Notes under the pieces: model-generated
Told to the model about the DNA's origin: nothing
The model's database searches: none
Seen by the model: the letters and a program-made list of their open reading frames with translations, nothing else
Assembly (NCBI GenBank): GCA_947179485.1
Contig: OX359249.1
Location: 53,021,402 to 53,085,401 of the forward strand
Reading direction: 5' to 3'
Length of the DNA: 64,000 nt
Source of the DNA: Allacma fusca
Taxonomy: Eukaryota; Arthropoda; Collembola; Symphypleona; Sminthuridae
Program-made: the position numbers and the translations under genes
Part shown: positions 1 through 11,554 of the stretch, in pieces
Numbering within the stretch: position 1 is the stretch's first letter
How the letters are laid out: every line of letters starts with the position of its first letter

Positions 1-414
1 CTCAGTCAATCTGAAGTTAAGGAAGCAATAAATAAACTTCAAACCAAGAAAGCGCCCGGTTCAGATGGACTTACATCTTAATTTTATAAACACTTCTCTG
101 AATATTACGAAACAATTCTCGAATTGCTTGCTATCACCTGTTTACAACTGAAAGAGCTCCCACAGTCGCTACGGATAGGAATAATCACAGTAATTTAAGG
201 GGGACCCATCCAACCTAAAGAATTATGGACCTATCCGTTTATGTAATTCAGACTAAAAAATATTGGCCATTATTGTTACACAGAATTACGTCTATACTAG
301 AAGATATTGTAGGGAACTATCAGACTTGTAATATACCTCGAAGATCCATATTCGACATATTCTTAATTTTCCGAGAGATGTAACGGAAGAAACTTTCGAT
401 GGGGTAATCATATG
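1..414 (+). pseudogene. L1-like LINE reverse transcriptase, 5' part, decayed
   Basis: The window opens inside a non-LTR retrotransposon. Conceptual translation from base 1 gives a stretch with AINKLQTKKAPGSDGL and then FYKHF, the start of the LINE reverse-transcriptase domain (family pattern K-x-PG-x-DG...FYK-x-F). Stops and frame changes follow. The region matching I-x-K-x-GDPSNLKNY-x-PI (about 195-245) is recognisable only across frames. The coding trace continues to about 405 and stops at the hAT-type insertion at 415, resuming at 1364. No functional protein is possible. The L1-like assignment rests on the spacing of these motifs and on the C-terminal part further downstream. Confidence 0.75.
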
Positions 415-1355
415 CAGAGGTGTGGAATATTTTGAAATATTGTATCTAAAATAGTATTTGAAATACATTCCGTATCTTGTATTTGGTATTTTTCTCACCG
501 TAAATGTTTCAAGATATTTTGTATTTCGTATTTTTTCAGCACCAACATTTCTACTGTATTTTGTATTTCGTATTTTCAAGATCAACGAACGTTATGATAT
601 TTTGTATTTATTTATCTTGTACTGTAACGTTATCCATCTCGTATTCCAAATACAAAATACAATTTCAAAATACATAGCCCTGGCAACTGCCAAAGTTGTC
701 TATCACATGTTCAAACAAATATTTTAAAAGCACTAATTTGAAACATTTTGAAACCATTTCTTCAATGGTTTTGGTTTGTTGCAATACTTACTTATTGGAT
801 AAATACATTATATTCGTTATGCGTATGTATGTGGGGTCATAAAAAAATTAGTGACGCCAACATAAAAGCAGTGATAAGTTACCCAGGAGTTATAAGATTA
901 TTCGTTTCAAGGAAATTTTTTTCTGTATCTAGGGACATGTTATTTACTTTGATCTACACAGATGAACAGTTCTAAACTCTAATCACGCGCCTGTTACCTT
1001 ACGTTTCCTGAATAACTTTCGGATACCTAATTATTTCTTTAAATTGTCCAAGATACTGTGCTTGAGAGAATACAGTTGCATCTCAGACGTACACTTTGAG
1101 ACAAATTTGAAAGTATTTTCAATATGTATTTTGAATTTCAAATACGGTATTTTCATTTCGTATTTTTGTTTTTGTTGGAGGCAAAATATTTTATCTTGTA
1201 TCTTGGAAAAATTCCTACGGATATTTGTATTTTATTTTGTATTTTAACTAAGTTGTTCCTAGTATCTGTATTTTATGTTTGCATTGTAATGTTTCTGGAA
1301 TTGTATTCGTATTTTGTGTTTTAATAATAAATTTCGTGTATTTTCCACACCTCTG
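415..1355. mobile_element. Non-autonomous hAT-type element inserted in the LINE
   Basis: Both ends carry the 13-bp inverted repeat CAGAGGTGTGGAA (415-427 and, reversed, 1343-1355). They are flanked by ATCATATG (407-414) and ATCAGATG (1356-1363), an 8-bp target duplication with one mismatch. An 8-bp duplication and a CAGAG start are hallmarks of the hAT superfamily. The interior (941 bp in all) has no transposase; it is AT-rich and repeats GTATTTTGTATTTCGTATTTT-like words near both ends. The insertion splits the LINE reverse transcriptase: coding traces stop at its left edge and resume at its right edge. Confidence 0.85.
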
Positions 1356-1363
1356 ATCAGATG

Positions 1364-2990
1364 CTTAGATCAGGAAAGCACATTCGACAATGTGAATCGG
1401 GAATTTTTAAAAGAATGCTTAGAATGATATTCAGAATGACTTCAATGAATTTATAAATAATTTTGTGCAGACGTTATACAAATCGAGGGGAATTATAATT
1501 AAGTTGGGAACTTTACTAACGTCACCTATAAACGTGAACCTTGTAATTAAGCAAGGAGACCCCGTTGTGAAAGTAATGTTCATTCTAACAAGTGAAATAC
1601 AACTAATAAGAATAACTAGAGCCCTAACTGCAACAGCACCAGCACCGTACAAACTAGTGCCATCTACATATCTGTCTGCATATGCGGATGTTACACATAT
1701 CCTGATTAGCCATGAAAACCAATTTAATGTACTAGAAGAAGAATTGCCCCAATGCGTCTGACATTCAGGTGGTAAATTGAATAGGGAAAAGTGCAGCTGC
1801 CTATTAATGGGTAATTGGTTCAATAGTCCTGTCAAAAGCAATTTTATGAATATTCAAAACGGCGCTAAAATCCTCGGAATACTATTCGGCAACGGGAATT
1901 ATGCGTTAAAAAACTAGTCAAATCTATTAATTAAGTTTCGAACGAAATTAGAATTTTAGACAGCAAGTTACCTAACGCAAGTCTGGTCTTACGAGCAAGA
2001 ATATTCAACACTTTCATATTACCAGGTTTCTGGTTTGATTTAAAAGTTTTGGACCCCCCGATAGCTTCATACTTTCAGTCACAGAAACAATAGAAGAATT
2101 CCTGTGGAAAGGTGGTAAAATTTGGGTGAAAAAAGTTTTCATATACAGTAGACGCGAGTATGTAGGGATAAATGTGAAAAACCCGGTAGAACTGCCGATG
2201 ACTTTCACAATAAGACAAGCGATTCAATTCTCCCAAGGAAAGGTTAATCACTGCTTCTGTCAAGAAGCGAGTAGTATAATTATTATGTTTAACGTAGAAA
2301 AGTGCACAACCACCAATAAATACTACAGAACAATAATGGCTATCCTACGGTCAACCCAATTAATTATAACTGGATTAGCACAAATGATAAGTGTGATTCA
2401 TTAGGTAACAGCTGAAAATTACAAATGGTTGGAAAGTATTGGCATTCCGACAATTGAAAACCTACTTACGGAAGATGCAGAAAGCAACCTACCAGTTTTC
2501 AAGAGACGAACGCTTGAATCCCTAAGAAATAAGTACCGACGCATTTACCCCAATATTATGAGTAACGACGCGGACAAAAATGTTTACGAAGCATATAGTG
2601 ACCTTAAAAAGAAACAATGGAATTAATAAAACCTATATATATATAACCTATCTATACTCATTTTGCCTATGTAGTCTGCCCAAACGAAGGAGTCGGATGG
2701 AGTCTGACCTAAATCTAGAAACTGAAATGTGAATGAAATCTGTCAAATGGAAAACCGCAAAATCTCAAGAAATATTTGGCACAATTCTCTGTGCACACCC
2801 ATCATGTTCTACCACATGGGACTCAACAATTGCCCTTTCTGCAAAAAAGATACACACATTATATAGTCTGTTTTTTTAGAACAGCCATTCCCATAGTGAA
2901 GCATTTTTTTTGGAATATGTGCATAAAATGTAAATAGATACATACATTTTAAATACTGTGGATAATATTGAGGCCAAATATAATCAGTCT
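1364..2990 (+). pseudogene. L1-like LINE reverse transcriptase, 3' part, decayed
   Basis: Coding traces resume directly after the hAT target duplication with TFDNVNREFLKECL (the AFD-x-VN motif-A region). Next come a QGDPxxxxLF-like block (VIKQGDPVVKVMFIL, about 1540) and the active-site block AYADVTHIL (about 1680), where the second catalytic aspartate of the family motif YADD is replaced by valine. SGGKLNREKC (about 1770) and an ILPGFWF...FLWKGG-type thumb region (about 2010-2115) fit the L1 group. At about 2820-2870 a CPFCKKDTH motif resembles the C-terminal cysteine motif of these LINEs. Frame changes and stops occur throughout. The open segments at 1465-1761, 2126-2404 and 2429-2626 are pieces of this one element. 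Confidence 0.75.
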
Positions 2991-4740
2991 GCAACCAACC
3001 AATAAAAAATTATTAAAAAAATAATTTGGGACTAGTTGAGCTGCGGCGCGATCCCACGGAATGGAGCTTGGTAGGGCTTTCTGTTTACAGCGAAGGCGCT
3101 GCCCGTGTATTACGTTCGCAGGAACCTCCTCTCCTCGTCTACTACAGCGAGCAAGCAATGCTTGAATGCTGGCCGTATGTATACGCATACAATCCATGCG
3201 TGGCAGTAATATGTGCACAACGCCTTAACTAGATATGTATACAAATTACCCGTTTCGGATGTATCCCGATTTGACTGCCGGCACTCCCAAATAAACGCTT
3301 TTTTAAAATTTTAAAATGAAGATTTTACTAATCTCCACATTTTCCAGCAATAAAAAAGCGTTTATTTTGGAGTGCCGGCAGTCAAACAAATTGGCGAAAG
3401 TTTACAATTTGCTATGTAATTTTTTTACAAAAATCCGAAGTTTTCATTTTAGGGCCCGGGAAAAAATCATCAGTGTAGTAGATGCTTAGAAAGTAAATCT
3501 GAGATAGTACGATTTTCAAAATTGTAAATAATAACGCTGTAAAAAATTATTTAATATTTCGGGTTTTCTCGGTTTATTCACCTTCCTATTCGGTTTTTGG
3601 GGAAAATTTTTGTTGGGAAATTTTTTTCTCTACATTATGCATCTCTGGTATAAATTAAATTGTTTTCTGGAATAGTGACCATCAAGGGTGGCCGTTCTCA
3701 AAAAAACAGACCCTATACTGTGCCACACGAAACCCATGAGCTGGGAGCGTACGAATGAGGATGAAATAAGGACAAGAAGACCAACTGATTGTAGTTGGAG
3801 TTTTGCTCTGTAATCTTACGGGAGGTTATCAGTTGTGGATGCTTGCTACAAATTGAAATCTCCTAATAATTACCTCATGTTTCTGAAAGGCCTGTAATAA
3901 ACTCCTCATATATGGACATGTTGCACTCTAATTGAAAATAAAAAATGACTATTCAACCAGAAAAAGAACAAATTAAACCAATTTACATTAGATTTCGGAT
4001 ATGCTTATTTATGATCCTGAGCATTATTTTCATCACTTCAGGATGACACAGAAATGTTCAAAGATTTGCTGAGTATTCCTGACCAGAAGTTGCAAAAGAA
4101 TGAGCAAGTTCGAAAAACCATTTACCCTTTGAGCGTCTTTAAATGACACTTGCTTGCTTAGTAACTGGAGACCAGCAAAAATCCATTACAAAATAATTGG
4201 GTGGGTCTGAAAGTACGGTTTGTGAAATTTGAGTTTTCCTCTGGACAGTTCCCAAACTGGGGGATGTCCATGGAAATTGCCGCTTTCAAGCGCCTCGGAA
4301 TTCGATTTAACAACCGTCTGTGTCGCAAACTACAATTTTATTTTGGTTAATTTTGGAGTAGCCAGAAATGAATGTAACCGTGCGATTGTAGAAGGGAACT
4401 GTTGTTTTCCTCCAAATCTTTAATTTCCTTCTTTGCCAATTTTGTTTTTTTCCGAGAATTCGTCCATAACTTTTTACTTATCTTATTAATTCTCACGATT
4501 TTGATGTTAAAAGTTGTCCAACGCACGTTGAAGTTCAATTCTTCCAACTTTGGAATCGAGCTTATAAAAGAATGATCATCGATGCATGCAGGAATCGTAT
4601 GAATGCATCGCAGTTACGTTACATGATTGAAAAACAATGAACGCGCGTTAACAGAAAAATCGCATGAATGTGAACTAAGCTTTAAACTTAAACCTTATGC
4701 GTTTAGATACCCTATGCTTCTATTGTTAGACGAGTATATA
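2991..4740. other. Intergenic, no gene recognised
   Basis: Apart from the hairpin at 3270-3386 I see nothing I can name. A locally GC-richer block at 3030-3230 is open in both directions (68 and 89 codons), but neither translation resembles a known family. AT-rich DNA with homopolymer runs follows. Confidence 0.4.
3270..3386. repeat. Hairpin-type MITE, about 117 bp
   Basis: TTTGACTGCCGGCACTCC (3270-3287) is repeated in reverse complement at the far end, and the arms extend through AAATAAACGCTTTTTT on the left and its complement on the right. Arm length is about 34 bp with one or two mismatches, around a roughly 45-bp AT-rich loop. I see no clear target duplication. Confidence 0.65.
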
Positions 4741-5140
4741 AGGCGGCATGCATAAATTATAATTTGCCACATTTTTGACCACCCCTGACCCCGAGTAACG
4801 CTGTCATCTAACCCCCACTATCATACATAACGCTATGATAATTAATTTATGCATAACGTAATTAATTAGTACTAAAATTATGTCAGAAATTACTCTTGTT
4901 TTGTAGAAATTGCACTTTGCAGTCCTTTGATTTTCACACATATTCTTAAAAATTAAACCTCGCTCTCAAATATTTTCACTAAATATGCCAAGAATGCCTA
5001 CGCGTTGAAATCGGGCCTAATCAAATATTGCGTTAGGTAATAGAGTGCAACAGTACCATCTACTGTGCGTAACGTTAGCATAACGTTAAGAAAAACCACC
5101 ACCGACCGAGTAAGCGTTATATAATTTATGCATGCCGCCT
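4741..5140. mobile_element. Non-autonomous element with 21-bp TIRs
   Basis: AGGCGGCATGCATAAATTATA at 4741-4761 is matched exactly in reverse complement at 5120-5140. The 400-bp interior holds no coding region but repeats GCGTTA/TAACGC-like words (for example around 4797, 4830, 5070 and 5110). No convincing target duplication is visible, so I leave the superfamily open. Confidence 0.7.
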
Positions 5141-6536
5141 AACTATACGTTTACGCAAAAATTCGTGTCTCTACGCGTTTAGATGTTATTCTGTTTGCCA
5201 CTTATGCTGTAAGGATTTAATTAAGTTGAGTTATGAAATCCTACAAAAACCGATTCCACATTCGACAAGAATGCAATGGGATTTTTAGATAATTAAAATG
5301 CGGATACGCAGTCTATAAGTTTCAGAGGAAAATATAGTTAGGCTTTATAAACGAGTAGCTACTCAATAACAATAAAATAATGAACCCCATTTGGTAGTTT
5401 CCTCAACGTATTTATAGGCGAGGAAGCAATGGCTAAATAATAATTGACTGTGTTACCTCTCAAATGGATAATGTAAATTATAATCTAATAACACATTCAT
5501 TTGTGGGTAGTGGGTACTAGCATCTTATTTATAGTAAACTAAAGTAAATATTAGTTTAATTTGTATTCAATGTAAATTCACCTGAACTCGCAATTGCACT
5601 GCCCGAAAACAGAAGGGAGTACAACGATATCTTTGCTAATAGTAAAGTTTACGTATACTTATGTACAGGGTTGCACAAATGAAAATCCCCTGAAAATGCC
5701 TTACTTTGAAAATGCCCAGGGGGGAAATGGACAGGCATATTCGGCATATTCACCGGTTTTGCAGAATCATATACACTATGACCTACAGGCACTCCGGAAT
5801 AAGGGGGGCAGAAGTTACGTTAAAGGGTTGGTGAAGGGCACTCATATGTCTCATAACGTTATATGTACATGCCCTCTACGTACATTTGACATTTGGCATG
5901 AACGTAAAACGTATACCATACGTATAGGGGTAAAGGTAGAAACAGAAACTAGATCAGATACGGCGGAAGACAAGTTTCATGTACAAGTGGTTTACTCTGT
6001 GACGCCCATAAATATTGTTAGCGTACATGACGGTGGCAATGTAGTTGCAGTTTGTAATTTGCATAAAAAGTAACTAACGTGACCAGTTTGGATGGAAGGA
6101 GTACCGTTATTCTGACTTCCCAAACAATGTTCATATGATCACATGCATTACAAGTATGCTAATACATGAGTGAAATAACGATTGCATTTACAAACTGAAA
6201 TTGGAGATGCGTTCAGTTGCACCTTGAAATACATTCAGAGTAATAAAATTACTTAGCTCTGATAATAATTTAGTTCATCCCTTCACTGAGCTACACTACT
6301 AACCTGAAATGTCCTGAAAGAAATGCTCATGTCCAGATTTGCTAGATTAGTAAACTTTGAGGAAATATTAGGAATGCGAAAGTCCAAGCCCATTTGTTTT
6401 GTGTAATAACAAGTGCTGGTGTGTTTACCAGACAGTAGGAGATTGGAATTAGCAAAGTAAATATCGAATTCATTCGTGTGTAACTCATTGTCAGCTACAC
6501 AAACATATCTGCGTGAGGGAATTAATTGTTCAAAAA
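5141..6536. other. Intergenic; remnant of a repeat end near 5667
   Basis: A 159-codon open frame spans 5594-6073, but its translation resembles no family. Its middle begins with CAGGGTTGCACAAATG (5666-5681), a hAT-like terminus, followed by spaced AAAATGCC words such as those near the ends of other elements in this window. I therefore read it as a repeat remnant, not as a gene. Sequence from 6074 to 6536 would include the promoter of the gene starting at 6537; no TATA box is clear enough to call. Confidence 0.4.
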
Positions 6537-9500
6537 ATGTTACTCAAATTCTTTGTACTTGCGTGGTGTGGGCTTGTGCACAGTGAGACGCTTATTATTT
6601 ATGAACACATAGGAAGACAAGGTATTTCAATTGTTATCATTATTATTTTATTGTACATTGGAGTGATTTAAGATTTTGTCGTTGAACTGTAAGTAACCCG
6701 CATGAGGAGACTAATAATTATTTTGATGCGTGAATTTTAAATTGAATTGTGTGTAAAGCTGATTGTGAGTGTGTAATGTAGGTGAGTCCCTTCAAATGTC
6801 AGTTGAAGGATGCACACCTTTCCCTGCCCACCAGAGCTGGAACGATCGCGTGTCATCTATTGACAACCAAGGGAAATGCATAACACTTCACGACAACGGA
6901 GACTGCACTGGAAGATACATTGACTTGCTTCCAGGGGATGCGAACCAATTTAATTTGTACTCGGCCGAATTCGATGACATGGCCAGTTCTGCCAGTCCTT
7001 GTACTAGAGACTACCGTGGAGTGCACAGTAACGTTGATGTTTTCCTCAAATGTCCAAGCATTTTAAGATCCTTCTAATTTCCTAGCATGTTATGTTCTCA
7101 AACAATTTTTACTATTTCTATGTAACAGTTGAAGACGGACTTTATTATGTTGAAAGTGCAGAGGATGATTCTGTAAGACTTTACAAAATAAATAACAGAT
7201 TCTTCGCGTATATTTTCAAATAATCTCAGAAATCAAGTAGACTCCCGATTCTCAATTTATTACCGCAGGCGCTAACAACAGAGCATCAAAGAGCAGAAGA
7301 TGTCATTTCGCAAGTTTTGATGGAGGACGCAATTGATGCTGAAACTCAAAAGTGGTCTATCTCGAAGTACAGTAAGTCCTGTAATAATAAAGTTTAAGCT
7401 TTCCTTGTTTGAAGTTACGCATTCCCCTGGAATTTGCTGAGTTGTATGAAACTTAAAACTATTACAGACAACTCGCCTAGAGTCAATGGTTATAAAGTGG
7501 TTCCAAAAAAGCACAAAATCAACCCGGTCACGACGAACATTAGAGATCCTGGTGGTGTGAAAAACATATGGCATTTCCTTCCTGGTCTTGGTGGTAAATA
7601 TATGATCTACCGTCATACTCACCGGGGACAAAATATCTGCTTGGCCAACAGAGGGTAAAATAATTAATTATTTATTATAATTTAATTATAACTTTGCTAG
7701 TACTACGCAGCTTGCAAGTTTGTTTAATAGTAGGTAACAAAGATGCTAGCCTATCCTACATGTAGGCCTATTTATAGGGTGCGAGCTATTTGCAGAAAAA
7801 ATGATAGGCAAAATAGGGTGCACTGTAATGTTAGTCAAACGGGACTCAGCTCTTTGGGACTGAGCGAAAACATAGGGAGTGGAGTGGGATTGGAGTGAGA
7901 GTGGGACTGATATGTATGAAAACGGTTGGGACTGAGACTGAGTGGGACTGACGGATTGAACTGATATAAGTGCATGGACTGAGCGGGACTGATGCGCGTA
8001 CAATATTAGGCAATTTTTAAATTTTCGCGCCATATATTAATGCCCAAGGATGAAAATTAGCGCCATTTTGTATCCTTGGGGACTGAGTGGGAGTTTGACC
8101 AAAGAGTTTCATTGGGACTGAGACTGAGTTGGACTTACACTGTAGATAGCATAGGAGTGAGTGTATCACAGCGCTTCTGGGACTGATCGGGAGTGGGACT
8201 GACGAACTGGGAGTTTGACTAACATTAGTGCACTGGTTTTCGCAGAAAAAATGCCTATAAAATAGGAATGCACGCCTGCATACACGCGGTCATATAGGCA
8301 TATATGTAGGCAGCACGAAAACGCGCTTGTATGAAGGCAAATATGTAGGATGTAAATACATATATACATAGCTATTTTCTCATTATGGAATAAGTTATCT
8401 CAATGCTAACCAAAACGAATTTTGAACGTTGGCTACGTTGGAATATCAGGCTTCTGCAGGGACATGTGAGATTTCCCATTCAAAATAATATCCATACATA
8501 ACTAAGTACCTACATATACATATATTGTCTGTGATTGCTCGATGCTTATCTACTTACTGTTACGTGCAATACGACCACATAATGCACATAATGCATGAGT
8601 AACATTAATTTTGAAGAAGTACTCACAATCAGTTTGTTTAAAAATATGATACATAAGAAAGTAACAACCAATTGCGAGTGTTTGCTGAATAATTGTTGCA
8701 TATGAGGGATAGCCTAATTGTTTTTTAAACTAATGCTATATGTCCATAATAAATTTGCTAAAATAAAGACAGCAAAATGTAATTATGAATTTTAATCAAA
8801 ATATAATTTAATTCTACAGTATGGGGTCCCATGTAGGAAGGGGCTAACACTTTCCGTTATCCTATATAGGCAGAAATGTAGGCACCGGCAAATGCCTACT
8901 TGTAGGCAAGGATATAGGCCTAGCAATTGCACAAATAGGGGAGAAGGAAGGCCCCTCCTAAACTGAATGTATAGGTAGGATGTAGGATAGGCAAAATCAG
9001 TTTAGCATCTTTGGTAGGTAATAGGTTTAACTTTAAGCACGGTGGCTTTCAATAAATGTGTCTTAAAGAAATTGTTGTGACACTTTTCCCTCAATTAGTA
9101 CGCTTAGGTAGAGATGCGTAAAGGAGAAGTTTTCAACCTTATTAGTATTGCAAAACGGTGTTGTAGCAAATTTAATGGGAATTCATTTGATTGTTTAGTA
9201 TTATGTAGTAAAAAAACAAGCCCGTTCGTGGCTGGTTTTCTACCCTAGAGCCAACGTTCAGATTGTTCGAATATTTGTCGAGACGTCCATGTTTATGAAT
9301 ATCCGGCCAAAATTTTACTACGACACGATTTTTGTTGTTTTGCAATTAAATTTCTAGAAAATGAGCTCTTAACTAACTAGACGTAGCCTGAGGGTGGCCA
9401 ACTCTCAGATGATTTGTTCTCGTCAAAAACATAATTTTGACGGCAAATTTTGGTAAAATAATCGATGGATTTGAATATCCCTCCCAAATTTCGACTAGGA

Positions 9501-11340
9501 TTTCAAAATTTCAGTCGAAACGATTTTAGGTTTAAAGAAATTAAACATTATTTTAATGATATTATAAACCGAGATGCGACATACAAGTTCAAATATATTA
9601 CAGTTTTTTTAATTTCACAATTGCTCCCAAAATGTGCTTTTTCGAAATTTTGAAGACTAATGAACATGGGTTTGATTTTTTAAATTCAACAACTTCATCT
9701 AAAGACAATTGGCTCTGAGACGGAGGGCCAAGTCTCAAGTGATTCCTTCTTGGCGAAAATAAATGTTGCAATTTTGGTTTATAAATTGGTGAATTTAAAT
9801 ATACCACCAAAATTGCAAATTGAAGAGCATTGCAAAAGATTTTGAAATTTTGAATGACATTATTTTAGCTTGTAGAGCATATATATTGCTTTTAAATGAG
9901 GTTTCAGTGGTCGAGACACAACATCTCATTCTTTCAAAAGTTATTGGGATTTTTCTCAAGGAGTCTCAAAATCAGTTTTTTCGAAATTTTGACCACCAGT
10001 TGACATGAATTTCAGATGTTATAATTTAGCCAACAACTTCATCAAAAGACTATTTGTCCTAGGTGTATAGGTCAAAATTGACAATTTTTTAAATTTGGGA
10101 TCAAAATTTGGTTCGCACAAGGTATTGCACTTCCTCTCACTCTCCTGCACTCTTTCCTTTCTGTTACACTTCTGGATTTATATAGAGTTTTTCATATCAT
10201 CTCCAAATACTTGTAATAGTAGGGAAACAAATACGTCTACGAATTGTTAATGGGCTAAAATAAAAATACAAAAATCTTCGTCAAATTTTTGGTTCTTTCG
10301 ACAACACTTTTTGACTTTCGAAAATGATAATAAATTTTCCAGTAAAAATTCTAGTTTTATTTATTTAGCTTATGTTGACCGCGGATACCAGCAAATATCT
10401 GCGGGCGGGCATGGGTGGGTTTCGTTATTCATACTTAAGAACGGACTGGCGCGGCCAATAATTATTGCAGACAGGAAAGTAAAGAGCAGTCCAGGGTAAA
10501 AATAAATTAGTTCTCCGGGTAATGTTTAACAACTGTGAGTACCGAGCCACCGAGCGGGCGGGTGGAAAACCTTTCTGCGGGTCCCAGCTCTACTTCCTCT
10601 CTCGTACACACACTTCCTGCATTACTCGAAGACTGTCGTACATAAGTACTTATGCGTGAACATAGCAGTTACTTATTTACCTTACTGCAGTTAAGTTTGG
10701 GTTTATTTAAAATATGATCTTCATTTCCATATTATATTGGAACTTGTCTTGCAACTTCCGATTTAGTTGACCTTCCCAGCACAATGGTGGGAGAGGAAGG
10801 ACCAAAGGGACAGCATTTAGTCAGAGTAGTTGTTGGCAAGAAAGCTATTTAGATATATTAATTCATAAGCCCACAAGTGTAAAAAATAGTCATCGCTAAA
10901 CTCGAACGTATGGCGGTGGGTACTACAATCTTTCATTTAAAATGAACCCATAAATACAAAAGCTTACTAGAGCTCTTGCACTCTAGCGCTGTTGTGGCCA
11001 TAAAGTCACTTTAGCTTAATGTTCCACTGAAGTCACCTACCCAAACGTACTTTAAATTGAGGCAAGATTGTTATCTTCGAAATAGAGCTGAAGGGCACAT
11101 TTTTAGTTGACACTTTCACAATCCTGACAATCCTGAATTGTGTTGTTTTATAAAAAAAACACATTATTATTATTATAAAAAAATCACGATGAATAGTATA
11201 AACACGTGTTACTCATTTGGCCTTTATCTTGACGATTCATCATGTTACTGTGGGTTTGCAGGTTTGGAAATCCCGTGGGAGAAACTTTCTGTGAACACAA
11301 TGCTAGAAAGCAACAATGGGTGCTTCGGAAGGCCGATTAA
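6537..11340 (+). CDS. Secreted crystallin-like/QxW (beta-trefoil-like) protein, six exons
   Basis: Predicted exons are 6537-6621, 6782-7027 (or to 7051), 7129-7172, 7269-7371, 7468-7654 and 11262-11340. All junctions are GT/AG and join in phase, giving about 247 aa (255 with the longer exon 2). The ATG at 6537 starts a signal peptide (MLLKFFVLAWCGLVHS). Exons 1-2 have the pattern of a beta/gamma-crystallin Greek-key fold: LIIYEH...G...L, NDRVSSID, GKCITLHDNGDCTGRY. Exons 3-6 contain ALTTEH, then QKW at the end of exon 4 and QQW in the last exon. Spaced QxW motifs are typical of ricin-type beta-trefoil carbohydrate-binding domains. Several cysteines fit an extracellular protein. The terminal exon lies past a 3.6-kb intron and is read in a different frame from the longest open frame there; it ends at TAA 11338-11340. 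Function is unknown; sugar or surface binding is an inference. Confidence 0.7.
7738..9013. mobile_element. Non-autonomous hAT-type element with TAGGC motif
   Basis: The terminal inverted repeat CAAAGATGCTA (7738-7748; reversed at 9003-9013) is flanked by GTAGGTAA (7730-7737 and 9014-9021), a perfect 8-bp target duplication. Length is 1276 bp including a nested element. Subterminal regions are full of TAGGC/GCCTA words (7749-7815 and about 8820-9000). No transposase is encoded. It sits in the intron of the secreted-protein gene. Confidence 0.88.
7826..8227. mobile_element. Non-autonomous hAT-type element nested in the previous one
   Basis: The 15-bp inverted repeat TAATGTTAGTCAAAC (7826-7840; reversed at 8213-8227) is perfect and is flanked by GTGCACTG (7818-7825 and 8228-8235), an exact 8-bp duplication. 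The 402-bp interior repeats GGGACTGA/GGGACTGAG at least ten times, clustered towards both ends. It interrupts the TAGGC-type element and is therefore younger. Confidence 0.9.
9390..10020. repeat. Degenerate dispersed repeat, about two tandem units
   Basis: Two similar blocks, starting near 9391 (GAGGGTGGCCAACTCTCAGA) and near 9722 (GAGGGCCAAGTCTCAAGTGA), are about 330 bp apart. Both are followed by sequence like GATTTGAATATCCCTCCCAA / GAATTTAAATATACCACCAA. Related words recur at 34553-34580 and 34800-34830 and at 47985-48020, so this is an old interspersed repeat of unknown type. Confidence 0.5.
10378..10590. repeat. GC-rich remnant, possible hAT-type right end
   Basis: A GGGCGGGC/GGGCGGGT-rich patch ends with GGGTCCCAGCTCTA (to 10590). 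Read on the other strand it starts TAGAGCTGGGA, like the TAGAGCTTCTG terminus of the element at 17962. No matching left end or target duplication was found, so it is probably truncated. Confidence 0.4.
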
Positions 11341-11526
11341 GCATCGATGCACCGTATTAATTGAGTCTCCTGACGACAAGGCCCGTACAACAACATTTTT
11401 TTGTTTGCTTGTTCGTTACATGACCAAAAGACAAATATATTGTACCTAATACCAGTAGCTTCAATCTTTAATAACCCTTGACGAACGAGTAATCTAATTA
11501 GAACTGACGAAGGTAAGAAGAAGAAC

Positions 11527-11532
11527 AATAAA
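11527..11532 (+). promoter_or_regulatory. Poly(A) signal AATAAA after the secreted-protein gene
   Basis: AATAAA lies 187 bases after the stop codon of the plus-strand gene in AT-rich sequence. It is the nearest canonical signal and would end the transcript before the convergent gene. Confidence 0.5.
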
Positions 11533-11548
11533 ATGTTTTTATGGAGTT

Positions 11549-11554
11549 TTTATT
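11549..11554 (-). promoter_or_regulatory. Candidate poly(A) signal for the MIF4G gene
   Basis: TTTATT on the plus strand reads AATAAA on the minus strand, about 350 bases after the minus-strand stop codon. With the plus-strand signal at 11527 it would make the two convergent transcripts end within about 20 bp of each other. Other AT-rich hexamers nearby are possible. Confidence 0.35.

Larger units (their letters stand above)
7655..11261 (+). other. Large fifth intron of the secreted-protein gene
   Basis: The intron begins GTAAAA at 7655 and ends TTTGCAG at 11261. It holds a hAT-type element (7738-9013) with another nested in it (7826-8227), degenerate dispersed repeats (about 9390-10020), a GC-rich remnant (about 10378-10590) and otherwise AT-rich DNA. 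The intron is inferred because phase 2 at the donor plus the first base of the last exon restores a codon and gives a short C-terminus with a second QxW motif. Confidence 0.6.

Noticed and set aside
5594..6073. 159-codon open frame upstream of the secreted-protein gene
   Set aside because: No family resemblance; it contains a CAGGGTTGCACA-like transposon end and repeated AAAATGCC words, so it looks like repeat remnant.
10126..10598. CTTCCTCT repeated at 10128 and 10591, as an 8-bp duplication for a hAT-type element
   Set aside because: The sequence after the left copy does not match the TAGAGCTGGGA end; the repeat is probably chance in a pyrimidine-rich region.
11138..11449. 103-codon frame covering the last exon of the secreted-protein gene
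   Set aside because: Splice phase supports another frame ending at 11340; the long frame has no similarity and spans the intron.
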